Shown here in pieces: positions 54,724 to 62,027 of a stretch of DNA of 64,000 bases. Location of the stretch: the NCBI GenBank assembly GCA_964592235.1, contig CAZQCF010000013.1:27792-91791 (forward strand), written 5' to 3'. The translations under genes were made by a program, and so were the position numbers. The notes beneath the pieces are model-generated. The model had not been told where the DNA came from and ran no database searches. It saw nothing but the letters and a program-made list of their open reading frames with translations. Numbering within the stretch: position 1 is the stretch's first letter; the number at the start of each line of letters is the position of its first letter. The DNA is from PLA3 sp964592235. GTDB taxonomy: Bacteria; Planctomycetota; Phycisphaerae; UBA1845; UTPLA1.

Positions 54724-55256
54724 CAGCCCTTTCTCGTCTTGCGAAGCCGCGATGCACCATGCACCCTCGACGGTCGGCGCGCGGCGGAGCGACGCACCGG
54801 CGCGGACATCTTCGCCGCGCCGCGCGCGCTGAATTGTGCGATGGCCTGACGGATAATCTTCACGGCGAGATCGGCTTCCGACTCGGCCTCGAAGCTGAAC
54901 ATGCCGGCGTATTGCTTCCCGACGACCTGCGCCACAAAGAAATTGATGTTAATCCCCGCATCGGCGAGGCTCGCCGCGATGTGCCGGCCCAGGCCCGGTT
55001 TGTTCGCACCCATTACGCTCACGCAGGGGTATCCCGAACTCGTGAACCCGGCCTGCCGCGCGGCGCGCTTGGCCGCTGCCCCCTCCACCGGCGACACCTC
55101 CACCGAAGCGCGCGATTTGTCCTGCGTGCTGTAGCCCATCACAAGGCCCAGGTCCACGCCGTGATCGGCGAGCGGCCCCAGCGCCGAGGCGAGCGTTCCG
55201 GGCGTGTTCGGTTTCTCCGTGCTCCAAAGCGTCGCGCGTCTGACTGTCACATTCAT
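54723..55256 (-). CDS. ACT-domain protein
   Basis: Two ACT-like halves: TLWSTEKPNTPGTLASALGP-LADHGVDLGLVMGYS-type, and GYPCVSVMGANKPGLGRHIA with SLADAGININFFVAQVVGKQ. ACT domains bind amino acids and regulate enzymes; with no enzyme part attached, this is a free sensor. The last ~40 residues are strongly basic (RRSAARRPSRVHGASRLRKT), which could contact nucleic acid. 177 residues, start ATG with GAGAGAAG nearby. Sits between the small membrane gene (51 bp) and the DUF1573 gene (overlap). Confidence 0.75.
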   Translation of the reverse strand: MNVTVRRATLWSTEKPNTPGTLASALGPLADHGVDLGLVMGYSTQDKSRASVEVSPVEGAAAKRAARQAGFTSSGYPCVSVMGANKPGLGRHIAASLADAGININFFVAQVVGKQYAGMFSFEAESEADLAVKIIRQAIAQFSARGAAKMSAPVRRSAARRPSRVHGASRLRKTRKG

Positions 55257-55307
55257 AGCTTCTCTCGAATTGGTTTACCTGCCACAGCCGCCCCACGCGC
55301 CGCCTCG

Positions 55308-55538
55308 TCAAGCCAGCGTGTTTGAAACGACAAGCAACCCCGCCCCGATCAGCATCATACAGGCCAGAATCGTCACCCAAAGCATGACGCTCGCCTTCGG
55401 AATTTCCGACAACCGCTCGCATCGGATCGTCTTGTAAACCAGCGCGACCGACAAACAAAGCGGCGCCAGCATCGCAATCCGGCCGATCCCGGTAATCGAT
55501 TGCGGATGAACGAACCACGTCGCCAACATCGCATCCAT
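55308..55538 (-). CDS. Small membrane protein of unknown function
   Basis: 76 residues with two hydrophobic helices, GRIAMLAPLCLSVALVYKTI and VMLWVTILACMMLIGAGLLV, joined by a short charged loop. No family recognised. Its ATG follows the TGA of the upstream gene without any gap, strong evidence of coupled translation. Same operon as the fmdB-like and ACT genes. Confidence 0.6.
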   Translation of the reverse strand: MDAMLATWFVHPQSITGIGRIAMLAPLCLSVALVYKTIRCERLSEIPKASVMLWVTILACMMLIGAGLLVVSNTLA

Positions 55539-55994
55539 TCAGCGCGCCCCCTTGCTCGGCGGCCCGCGCGATACAGCCGGCACCTGCGTCGACTCGCAGC
55601 GTGACAACGTGTCGATGATCACCAGCAGGTTCAGGAGACCCGCGATTCCCGCGTACACCACCGAGATGTTTGACGCGGGCCAGGGCGCTTTGTGCAGGTT
55701 GCCGTTTTGCGACTGGTCGCGCTGACCGAGGTACATCGCCACCGCCGCTTGCGGCCCGGCGCACAACTGGGCGGCGACCCACGCGCCGTTTTCCTTCGGC
55801 GTCACCGTGCTTCGTACGCCACCGACTGCAACGCCGGCCCAGAACGTGACGCAGATGACCACGAAGAAAATCGCCCCGCGCGCCCGCTCACCCAGCAGCC
55901 AATGCCCCAAGCCGGGAACCAGCCAGGCCATCACCGCCGCCATCGGCGCCGGAATGGCCCTCGCGCGATTCACTCGTTGGGATGTTTCACCCAT
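55539..55994 (-). CDS. Membrane protein, TM2/DUF6677-like
   Basis: 151 residues with a Gly-rich first helix pair typical of TM2-like proteins (AVMAWLVPGLGHWLLGERAR, GAIFFVVICVTFWAGVAVGG) and a C-terminal helix SVVYAGIAGLLNLLVIIDTL. The PGxGHWLLG pattern is shared with a planctomycete family of unknown function (DUF6677 is my best name, not certain). Probably an inner-membrane protein. 28 bp after the fmdB-like gene, 0 bp before the small membrane gene. Confidence 0.65.
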   Translation of the reverse strand: MGETSQRVNRARAIPAPMAAVMAWLVPGLGHWLLGERARGAIFFVVICVTFWAGVAVGGVRSTVTPKENGAWVAAQLCAGPQAAVAMYLGQRDQSQNGNLHKAPWPASNISVVYAGIAGLLNLLVIIDTLSRCESTQVPAVSRGPPSKGAR

Positions 55995-56022
55995 CCACTG
56001 CTTCCTTCGAGACGGCCAACTC

Positions 56023-56259
56023 TCAATTCATGCCGCATGGGCCGGCAGGGTCGCCGCAACGCCCGCACCCGCCCTGGGGAATCGAGTCTTGCGGCCGTGA
56101 CGATCCCTCTGTGGAGCGCGCGGCAAAGACACTCAATCGTCGCTGCGAAGTCGACTTGCCACAGCGCGGGCAATCCACGCGAGGCGTCCCCGCAGCCGAC
56201 GCAACCAACTCGTCAAATTCATGCCCGCATTCAGGGCAGGCAAACTCGTAAATCGGCAT
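56023..56259 (-). CDS. FmdB-family zinc ribbon protein
   Basis: MPIYEFACPECGHEFDELVA is the FmdB/CxxC_CxxC_SSSS start; the zinc ribbon uses C8, C11, C30 and C33. A second cluster, GGCGRCGDPAGPCG, is at the C-terminus. FmdB was first proposed to regulate formamidase genes, but the role is unproven. 78 residues. First gene of the operon, with a TTGTCG-TATACT promoter and inverted repeats upstream. Confidence 0.85.
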   Translation of the reverse strand: MPIYEFACPECGHEFDELVASAAGTPRVDCPRCGKSTSQRRLSVFAARSTEGSSRPQDSIPQGGCGRCGDPAGPCGMN

Positions 56260-56284
56260 GCCAGGCGTTACTCCGCATCGCCGG

Positions 56285-56350
56285 CTTCAATCACTTGAAG
56301 CCGCGTCACTTATAACGCGGAAGTATACCCCGTTATACGCCCCGCGACAA
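56285..56350 (-). promoter_or_regulatory. Promoter and inverted repeats for the fmdB-DUF1573 operon
   Basis: On the minus strand: -35 TTGTCG (56345-56350), 17-bp spacer, -10 TATACT (56322-56327). A 7-bp inverted repeat, TATAACG (56311-56317) with CGTTATA (56331-56337), brackets the -10, a good place for a repressor. Just downstream, CTTCAATCACTTGAAG (56285-56300) is a second palindrome that would form a hairpin in the leader. Confidence 0.5.
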
Positions 56351-56374
56351 CAATCGGCGTTGCCGCGAAGGCAC

Positions 56375-56403
56375 TTGCCAACGGCCGCAAACGCCGCTCT
56401 AAT
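56375..56403 (+). promoter_or_regulatory. Promoter of the tRNA-Glu gene
   Basis: TTGCCA at 56375-56380, 17-bp spacer, TCTAAT at 56398-56403. Transcription start near 56410, 50 nt before the tRNA. Confidence 0.5.
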
Positions 56404-56459
56404 AGTCAGTCCCTCTTAAGTCTGGCCCGGTCGGCGAAAGCCGGTTTCGGGTTTATCCG

Positions 56460-56532
56460 GCCCCCATCGTCTAGTGGCCTAGGATATCAGGTTCTCATCC
56501 TGGAGACCGGGGTTCGAGTCCCCGTGGGGGTG
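56460..56532 (+). tRNA. tRNA-Glu (anticodon CTC)
   Basis: 73-nt cloverleaf. Acceptor stem GCCCCCA pairs with TGGGGGT (one G-T), discriminator G; D arm GTCTAGTGGCCTAGGAT; anticodon CTC at 56494-56496 in the loop TTCTCAT; T arm CGGGGTTCGAGTCCCCG. CTC reads GAG (Glu). The CCA end is not encoded (TGTAT follows). Own promoter and terminator, so monocistronic. Confidence 0.95.
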
Positions 56533-56544
56533 TATCAGCACCAG

Positions 56545-56579
56545 CCCCGGCGTTTCGGCGACGAAGCGCCGGGGTTTTT
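56545..56579 (+). terminator. Rho-independent terminator after tRNA-Glu
   Basis: CCCCGGCG (56545-56552) pairs with CGCCGGGG (56567-56574), the 14-nt middle adds a few pairs (TTC/GAA), then TTTTT. Confidence 0.85.
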
Positions 56580-56733
56580 GCGTGCGCTGACAATTTTCGA
56601 TTCGCGCGCACTGCACCTGCTGGTGAAGCGCCGGCCGCTTCAACACCTGTGAATTCTGAAGGCATCTGGCGCACGAAATCACAACATGGAACGCATCTTC
56701 GGCAATCCGTTTTCAGAGCGCGACTTGCGCCGT

Positions 56734-56761
56734 TTGCCGCTTTCCGCTGTTCGGGTATAAT
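56734..56761 (+). promoter_or_regulatory. Promoter upstream of the DUF3052-like gene
   Basis: TTGCCG at 56734-56739, 16-bp spacer, perfect TATAAT at 56756-56761. Transcription would start near 56768, 265 nt before the ATG at 57033. Confidence 0.6.
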
Positions 56762-56767
56762 GGCTTC

Positions 56768-57032
56768 CTGGAAGTGATTCGCAGCGCGTCGGCAGTCGGC
56801 GCGGTTGATTCGCAAGCCGCCGTGCAAGGCGCGTCACTTCCTGCGGGGCAAGGCAGGTCTTGGGCGCTCGCTGAATTCAGTGCCGGGTTTTCGTGGGGCG
56901 TCGCCATCGCGCGACGTTCGCCGTGACCGGCAGGATGACAGCGTTTCCATTCCCGTCTTTTCCCGCGTGCGGGTCGTCGCCCACCAGGCGGCGCGCACGA
57001 CGGCCCCGATTGACTCGAGAGGAATCGTGATC
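56768..57032 (+). promoter_or_regulatory. Long leader of the DUF3052-like gene
   Basis: 265 nt of predicted untranslated leader. Near its 5' end GGAAGTGA (56770-56777) is complementary to TCACTTCC (56834-56841), enclosing a 56-nt GC-rich region with further pairing. No known riboswitch class is recognised. A GAGAGGA ribosome site lies at the 3' end. The same frame is open through 56805-57032 but encodes Arg-rich low-complexity sequence, so translation from the TTG at 56805 is unlikely. Confidence 0.35.
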
Positions 57033-57671
57033 ATGGCAATGGAATCCGCCTGTCACTTGAAAGTCGGCAAGGAGCGCTACGAAGGCAAGGCCCGCATGGA
57101 GGCCGACCACATTGATTTTGCCGGCTCGACCAAGTACCGCTTTCGCATCGCCGAGCTGACCGCCCCGCGGCAGGAAGGCGCCCTCGTGCATTTTGGTTTT
57201 CACGGGAATACCGTCTCCATCGACCTCCATTCCGAGAAAACCGCCACCCATTGGATCGAGCACATGCTCCATCCGCGCACCCTCGCCGACAAGCTCGGCA
57301 TCCGCGATGGTCAGACCATCCGCATCATGAACATTGACGACCCGGCGTTCATGAACTCGCTTCATACCAAGAGCGCCCGAGTCGTTCACAATGGCGAATC
57401 GCGCTGCGATCTGGTCATGCTCGGCGTCGAGCGCGCCAGCGAGCTGCGCCAGATCGAAGACCTCTGCGAGAATCTCGAATCCGACGGCGCGATCTGGGTT
57501 GTCCTGCCCAAGAGCGTGCGCACCGTCACCAAGGCCAACGTCCACGCCGCCGCGCGGGAGGCCGGCCTCACCCCCGTCGAAGTCGTCGACTTCTCCGAGA
57601 CCCAGGCGGCGCACAAGATCATGCGCCCGGCGCACGCCCGCGCGAAACGCGCCACGGCCAAGGCGCGCTGA
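57033..57671 (+). CDS. DUF3052-like protein
   Basis: 212 residues. The N-terminal half (VGKERYEGKARMEADHIDFA to HFGFHGNTVSIDLHSEKTA) is not assigned; the C-terminal half, CDLVMLGVERASELRQIEDL, SDGAIWVVLPKSVRTVTKAN and VHAAAREAGLTPVEVVDFSE, matches DUF3052, a small domain of unknown function found beside stress genes in actinobacteria. ATG 57033 follows GAGAGGA by about 10 nt. The basic C-terminus (RAKRATAKAR) is unusual. The HAD gene follows after 18 bp. Confidence 0.65.
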   Translation: MAMESACHLKVGKERYEGKARMEADHIDFAGSTKYRFRIAELTAPRQEGALVHFGFHGNTVSIDLHSEKTATHWIEHMLHPRTLADKLGIRDGQTIRIMNIDDPAFMNSLHTKSARVVHNGESRCDLVMLGVERASELRQIEDLCENLESDGAIWVVLPKSVRTVTKANVHAAAREAGLTPVEVVDFSETQAAHKIMRPAHARAKRATAKAR

Positions 57672-57689
57672 TCGGCCCGACGGCTCACC

Positions 57690-58343
57690 ATGTCCGATTT
57701 GTCAGCCCAGCGTCCGACCGCGGCCCCATCCAAGACTGCCGTCATTTTTGACATGGACGGCACGCTCACGCATGACCAGTTCGACTTCGACGCCATTCGC
57801 CGCGAGATTGGTCTACCCGATGGACCCGCGCGGCGACCCATTCTCGAATCGCTGGAACACATGACCGACGCCGACCGCGCCCGCGCCGAAGCCATCCTGC
57901 ACCGTCACGAGACTCACAACGCGCGAACCAGCGCGTTGCAACCGGGAGCGCGCGAGACCGTCAACGAACTGCGGCAGCGCGGCTACAAGGTTGCCCTGAT
58001 GACGCGCAACAGCCGCGACTCCGTGGAGACCTTTCTCTCCCGCCATGCGATGGCATTCGATCACGTCCGAACCCGCGAAGACGGCGTCATCAAGCCTGAT
58101 CCGACGCCGGTCCGAGAAGTCTGCGCGACGCTGGGCCGTTCACCGATCGACGCCTGGGTAATCGGGGACTACCACTTCGATCTTCTCTGCGGCCGTGATG
58201 CCGGCGCGACCACGGTCCTGCTCTGGGTCGGCGATCGCACCGAGCCACCCGTTCCGCGCCCCGCCTGGGCCGCTGAAGCCGACTACGTCATATCACGTCT
58301 GCCCGACCTGTTGACCTGCATGGGGCTGGACCCCGCGGATTAG
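57690..58343 (+). CDS. HAD-family hydrolase
   Basis: All four HAD motifs are present: AVIFDMDGTLTHD (nucleophile Asp), MTRNSRDSVE, KPDPTP and VIGDYHFDLLCGRDAGA with two acidic residues. A helical cap lies between motifs I and II, as in subfamily IA phosphatases such as phosphoglycolate phosphatase. Substrate cannot be predicted. 217 residues, probably co-transcribed with the DUF3052-like gene. Confidence 0.88.
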   Translation: MSDLSAQRPTAAPSKTAVIFDMDGTLTHDQFDFDAIRREIGLPDGPARRPILESLEHMTDADRARAEAILHRHETHNARTSALQPGARETVNELRQRGYKVALMTRNSRDSVETFLSRHAMAFDHVRTREDGVIKPDPTPVREVCATLGRSPIDAWVIGDYHFDLLCGRDAGATTVLLWVGDRTEPPVPRPAWAAEADYVISRLPDLLTCMGLDPAD

Positions 58344-58362
58344 TGTGTGGGGCGCCGCGCGC

Positions 58363-58397
58363 AAAAAAAGGCCGACGCTTCGGTGGAAGCGCCGGCC
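58363..58397 (-). terminator. Terminator of the 98-residue lipoprotein gene
   Basis: On the minus strand the arms GGCCGGCGCTTC (58397-58386) and GAAGCGTCGGCC (58381-58370) pair with one mismatch, followed by seven T. It may also end transcription of the HAD gene from the other side. Confidence 0.85.
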
Positions 58398-58423
58398 CAT
58401 TCGATGCAAGTTTGATTGCCGCG

Positions 58424-58720
58424 TTACTGCGCCGCTGCACCAATCGCGGTCGAATTGACCAGCGAGGGGTTCGGCTGCGGGCTGCCGCCATCACCGCCGT
58501 CGCCCGACGGGAGCGCCGTGCCAAGCAGCGAGTTCACGATCGCCTGCACGATGCCGTACGGGTTGTACAGACCGGGCGCGCCGCCGAAGCCCAGAGGCAG
58601 CACGTAGTTCAGGCTGAAGTTCGGACCCAGTACGCCGACGGCGTCGCAGCCGGCAAGCATGGGTGACACAACTAAGGCAGTAATGATCGCAAGTTTCGTT
58701 CCAATTGTCTTCCGACGCAT
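58424..58720 (-). CDS. Small lipoprotein of unknown function
   Basis: 98 residues. Lipobox TALVVSPMLAGCDAVGVLGP; mature part Gly/Pro/Asn-rich (LPLGFGGAPGLYNPYGIVQA, SGDGGDGGSPQPNPS). GGGAGGA 8 nt before ATG 58720 supports the start; the frame extends upstream to 58810 without a ribosome site. No family recognised. Monocistronic with its own terminator. Confidence 0.6.
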   Translation of the reverse strand: MRRKTIGTKLAIITALVVSPMLAGCDAVGVLGPNFSLNYVLPLGFGGAPGLYNPYGIVQAIVNSLLGTALPSGDGGDGGSPQPNPSLVNSTAIGAAAQ

Positions 58721-58822
58721 GTCCGGTTCCTCCCTGTGGAAAGACTCCATAGCCCCCCCATCGTCGGAAGATTGGACATGTCGCATAAGTTGTAACTTCC
58801 AATCGCGCAAGGCTCGGTTTTA

Positions 58823-60073
58823 TCAGCCACCGACGGCCCGAAAATCAAAGGCGGCCTTCAACACACCCTTGCGACCGTGCGACAGCAAATCCCCCAATGC
58901 CGTCCGATACGATTCCAGCCGATAAGTGCGAACTGGAAACGCATCCAGTCGCAGCCGGCCGACCGACACCCAGCCCATCAGCAAGTCATAGGTGTGCGCG
59001 GAGCCTGTTCCCGCCACCTCGATCTGGCGGCCGTTGGCCCCGATGATTTCCAACTCGTCAAACCAGAGCGGCGTGGTATCGAGCAGCGTGATTCCGCTCG
59101 TGCCCAGCATCACGACGCACCCCCGCGCCCGCGTCCACTTCATCGCATCGGTCATTCCCGCCCCGTTGCCGGTGCAGTCGTAAGTTAGATCAAACCCCCC
59201 GAGCAACCCTTGATTGCCGAATCGCCCTTCCACGCGCCGGCCCCCCACCCGCCGCGCGATCAATTCATAACGCTCGGCCTGGCCCATCCCGCGCGGGATT
59301 TCCACCGCGTCGGTCGCACCGATGCTTCGAGCGAGGTTCGACTGGAACGCGTGCCGGGATGTGACGACGACTTCATTCTGCAATCGCAGGGCTCGAATCG
59401 CTGCAATGACGCCCAGCGCGATGATCCCGGCGCCATTCACCAGCACGCGCTCCCCTTCGCGCGGCGGCCGGCGAAGCACGGCATGCGCCGCCGAGGCAAG
59501 CGGGTCGATCAGCACGGCCTGTTCATCCGGCAGAGCATCGGGGACGGCATGCAATTGCGAATGGTGTGCCACGAAGAACTCGGACCAGCTTCCGCCCGTG
59601 ATGCGATTCAGTCCGATCAGCGCGCGCGGGGGCAGGTTGCTATCACCTACATGCTCGCACATCGAACATCGACCTGCCGCGCATTGGGAGCAAAGCGGCT
59701 CCACGCCGCGCCCGGCACAGCCGATCGAAGGCTCCACGCTTACGCGCTGCCCGACGACCCAGCCGCTCACGCCCTCGCCCACGGCCTCAATCGAGGCAAC
59801 GTTTTCATGTCCCAGAACGGCCGGAAAACTCGCAAAGCGCTGGAGGATGGTCGCGGGGTGATTGCGCTGCGCGATCAGGGCGAGGTCCGTGCCGCAGATG
59901 CCGCCCAATCGCGTTCGCAGGCGCACCCACTGCGGGCCGGGCAGCGCGGGCATTGGCAGCTCGCGCAAGCGAAGCATCGACAAGGGGCCGTAGTACGCGC
60001 GCGGGGTGAACAGGCCTGCTGCCCGACAGAGCATCCATCGCAACGCAGAGGATTCGTAGACCAGACCGCGCAT
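58823..60073 (-). CDS. Zinc-dependent medium-chain alcohol dehydrogenase
   Basis: GroES-like plus Rossmann MDR enzyme. Catalytic zinc residues in LGGICGTDLALIAQ and FPAVLGHENVASIEAVGEG; four structural-zinc cysteines in PLCSQCAAGRCSMCEHVGDS; Rossmann loop GERVLVNGAGIIALGVIAAI. Closest in layout to glucose 1-dehydrogenase-like members. 416 residues with an extra loop (RRVEGRFGNQGLL) in the NAD domain. TATACT on the minus strand ends 8 nt before the ATG. Confidence 0.85.
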   Translation of the reverse strand: MRGLVYESSALRWMLCRAAGLFTPRAYYGPLSMLRLRELPMPALPGPQWVRLRTRLGGICGTDLALIAQRNHPATILQRFASFPAVLGHENVASIEAVGEGVSGWVVGQRVSVEPSIGCAGRGVEPLCSQCAAGRCSMCEHVGDSNLPPRALIGLNRITGGSWSEFFVAHHSQLHAVPDALPDEQAVLIDPLASAAHAVLRRPPREGERVLVNGAGIIALGVIAAIRALRLQNEVVVTSRHAFQSNLARSIGATDAVEIPRGMGQAERYELIARRVGGRRVEGRFGNQGLLGGFDLTYDCTGNGAGMTDAMKWTRARGCVVMLGTSGITLLDTTPLWFDELEIIGANGRQIEVAGTGSAHTYDLLMGWVSVGRLRLDAFPVRTYRLESYRTALGDLLSHGRKGVLKAAFDFRAVGG

Positions 60074-60081
60074 GGCTGGAC

Positions 60082-60087
60082 AGTATA
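60082..60087 (-). promoter_or_regulatory. Possible -10 for a near-leaderless dehydrogenase transcript
   Basis: TATACT on the minus strand, 8 nt before the ATG at 60073 and no ribosome site, so the mRNA might begin at or next to the start codon. No clear -35. Confidence 0.3.
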
Positions 60088-60283
60088 TTCGGTTTGGCGT
60101 AGTCGACGTGGCCGGGGTGAATTACAACCGCGATGGCCATCGATGGACGCGATACGGTTCCGAGCAACGCCGTGTTACGGAGCCGGGTCATGTTGCAGAG
60201 CTGGTCTGTGCTATAGAGCCGGGCCGGGTCGGCCCGGTAATTGCGAGTCCCGTTCGTGCGGGAACAAGCGTCCAGTGCGCAAT

Positions 60284-60310
60284 AAAAAACCGGCCCCTGC
60301 GGAGCCGGTT
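60284..60310 (-). terminator. Terminator of the amidase-like gene
   Basis: Minus-strand hairpin AACCGGC (60310-60304) with GCCGGTT (60294-60288), 9-nt loop, then TTTTTT. 30 bp after the gene's stop. The rest of the gap 60074-60283 has small GC palindromes and no gene. Confidence 0.75.
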
Positions 60311-60340
60311 GAAAAAGAATCAATGGATGCCCATGCGTGA

Positions 60341-60793
60341 TCAACCGGCCCGGGCTACTTGTTCGCCGCGGTCCACGAGGACCTGATCCACGCCGATGTT
60401 GTAGCGCGTACGCAACTCCTTGATCGTGCGCGACAGCGTCTGCGTCTGTTCGACGGTCGGCGGATTCAGCGGATTGTCGTTGCTAAGCAGGATGTGAATC
60501 GTGCCGCGGCGGACGGGTGAGGGCACGCCGCCCTTCCACGCGCTGGTCTGAAACAATCGACCCTGCTCGTCAATCCGAAAGTGAAAGAAGCCCCGCTCGG
60601 CGCCCGGTTCCTTCTCGGCGCGGACGGAGATGCGATCCCACGTCGGCGCAGCGCCGACCTTTCCGCGAAGCGGTGTCACAGGTGTGACATTCGCCAGCCA
60701 GAACAGGAACAACGTCACGCACGTCATGGAAAGCACGAGCGCAATGAGGGTCTTATAGTGTCGGTTCGGATCGGTTTTGATTTGTGCCCGCAT
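60341..60793 (-). CDS. Membrane-anchored, amidase_2-like protein lacking zinc ligands
   Basis: 150 residues. One membrane helix near the N-terminus (LIALVLSMTCVTLFLFWLAN). The periplasmic part GFFHFRIDEQGRLFQT, RRGTIHILLSNDNPLNPPTV and TLSRTIKELRTRYNIGVDQV lines up by eye with the second half of N-acetylmuramoyl-L-alanine amidase / PGRP domains (yHf.I...G, a.l..L...l...y.i). The N-terminal zinc His block and the C-terminal gH are absent, so it is probably a binding protein or pseudoenzyme. Start ATG 60793 (frame opens at 60883). Promoter TTGCCA-N17-TATAGA upstream. Confidence 0.55.
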   Translation of the reverse strand: MRAQIKTDPNRHYKTLIALVLSMTCVTLFLFWLANVTPVTPLRGKVGAAPTWDRISVRAEKEPGAERGFFHFRIDEQGRLFQTSAWKGGVPSPVRRGTIHILLSNDNPLNPPTVEQTQTLSRTIKELRTRYNIGVDQVLVDRGEQVARAG

Positions 60794-60854
60794 CGAACGC
60801 TCGCCCTGGTCTCCCACCCACTTCGAACCTGCACGACCGCTAACGTCAACGATA

Positions 60855-60883
60855 TCTATATGGTCTCTATCGGCTGCTGGCAA
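60855..60883 (-). promoter_or_regulatory. Promoter of the amidase-like gene
   Basis: Minus strand: TTGCCA (60883-60878), 17-bp spacer, TATAGA (60860-60855). Predicted start near 60848, 55 nt before the ATG. Confidence 0.45.
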
Positions 60884-60968
60884 ACGAAAAATGGCCGGTT
60901 TCCGGAAAATTCGTGATTTTCAGCACTGCCCGGCGGCGCTAATACCGGACCGCGAGTTCTGCCGATAT

Positions 60969-61844
60969 TCATACCCCTTTTTCTAGGAACACCGATCCCA
61001 TCGTATAGGACGTGCTCCCCATCAGCACCCGACGTCGATCCATCGACCCGGTTGCTAACGAATGAAGGGCCGCCCCGGTTCGAAGGATTCGGCCGAATCC
61101 GAAACACTGCGGCGAAGCCAGGTATCGCTTGCCGTTGTCGTGAAACGTCGCGTTGCCGCGCGGGGCCAGACCCGACGGCTCGATGAACTGCCGCCGGACA
61201 TCCTCCGGCGTGTCGATTCGCCCAAACGACTGCGGGTTGGCGAAGTCGAAGGTGTACGCGGCTGTGCCGCCGGGCTTCAAGACCCGCTTCACCTGGGTGT
61301 TGCATTCCACCCGTCCCGAAACGGGAAGATGCTCAAACACGCAGACGCTGAACACGTGATCAAAGTAACCGTCGGGGTATTCCAGGTGCGTCATGTCCAT
61401 TCGGCGGGGAATCAATCGCCAATTCATGGCCTTCGCGATGCTGGCTGTCCGATCGCATAGATCCTGTTGCAGGTCGATGGTGTGGACTTCACAACCCCTG
61501 CTCGCTAGATAGCACGTGAACAGCGACCCCGCCCCGCCCATGTCCAGTACCCGCGCCCCGTGCCGCATCGGCGTGTTGGCCGTCAGCCACGCGATCTCCC
61601 AAAGCAAGAACCACGGTACGGCCAGCTCATCCGGATTGCCCGGCCAAGTCTGATAGGCCTCGCCGCGGTTGATGTGCTCCCAGGCGCTGGGCCAGGCATC
61701 GAGGTGGCCATACCACGACGAATAGCCCACGCCGCGGCATTTCATCCGCCGCATCAATCCGAACAGTTCGATGAGCACCTCACGGCAATCGAGGGTCTCT
61801 AAGTCGTTGCGGTCCATAGTTTTATTTAGCGGTGGCTGACTCAT
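60969..61844 (-). CDS. Class I SAM-dependent methyltransferase
   Basis: Methyltransf_11/25-type. Motif I is VLDMGGAGSLFTCYLASRGC, the acidic residue of motif II is in VHTIDLQQD, motif IV is FDHVFSVCVFEHLPVSGRVE and motif V VKRVLKPGGTAAYTFDFAN. About 291 residues; an N-terminal helical part (residues 1-85) precedes the core. Substrate unknown. ATG 61844; a second ATG at codon 10 is possible. Not obviously in an operon. Confidence 0.8.
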   Translation of the reverse strand: MSQPPLNKTMDRNDLETLDCREVLIELFGLMRRMKCRGVGYSSWYGHLDAWPSAWEHINRGEAYQTWPGNPDELAVPWFLLWEIAWLTANTPMRHGARVLDMGGAGSLFTCYLASRGCEVHTIDLQQDLCDRTASIAKAMNWRLIPRRMDMTHLEYPDGYFDHVFSVCVFEHLPVSGRVECNTQVKRVLKPGGTAAYTFDFANPQSFGRIDTPEDVRRQFIEPSGLAPRGNATFHDNGKRYLASPQCFGFGRILRTGAALHSLATGSMDRRRVLMGSTSYTMGSVFLEKGV

Positions 61845-62027
61845 AGGCGGGCAGATTAGCCTTATCCAAACCGCCCTTCCACCCCCAATCCGATCTCATG
61901 GCTCACAGGAATTCACAAGCACTTTGGACCGCGCCGTCGCATCGGGTAGCATTCGCAACACCGCAACGACACCGGGAATTGATGTTTCCGGCGGGCGCGA
62001 ATTAATTCAGGGCATCACCCACCTTTC

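Noticed and set aside
56495..56827. 110-residue minus-strand frame over the tRNA
   Set aside because: Crosses tRNA-Glu and its terminator; the sequence around RGLEPRSPG is the usual antisense translation of a tRNA.
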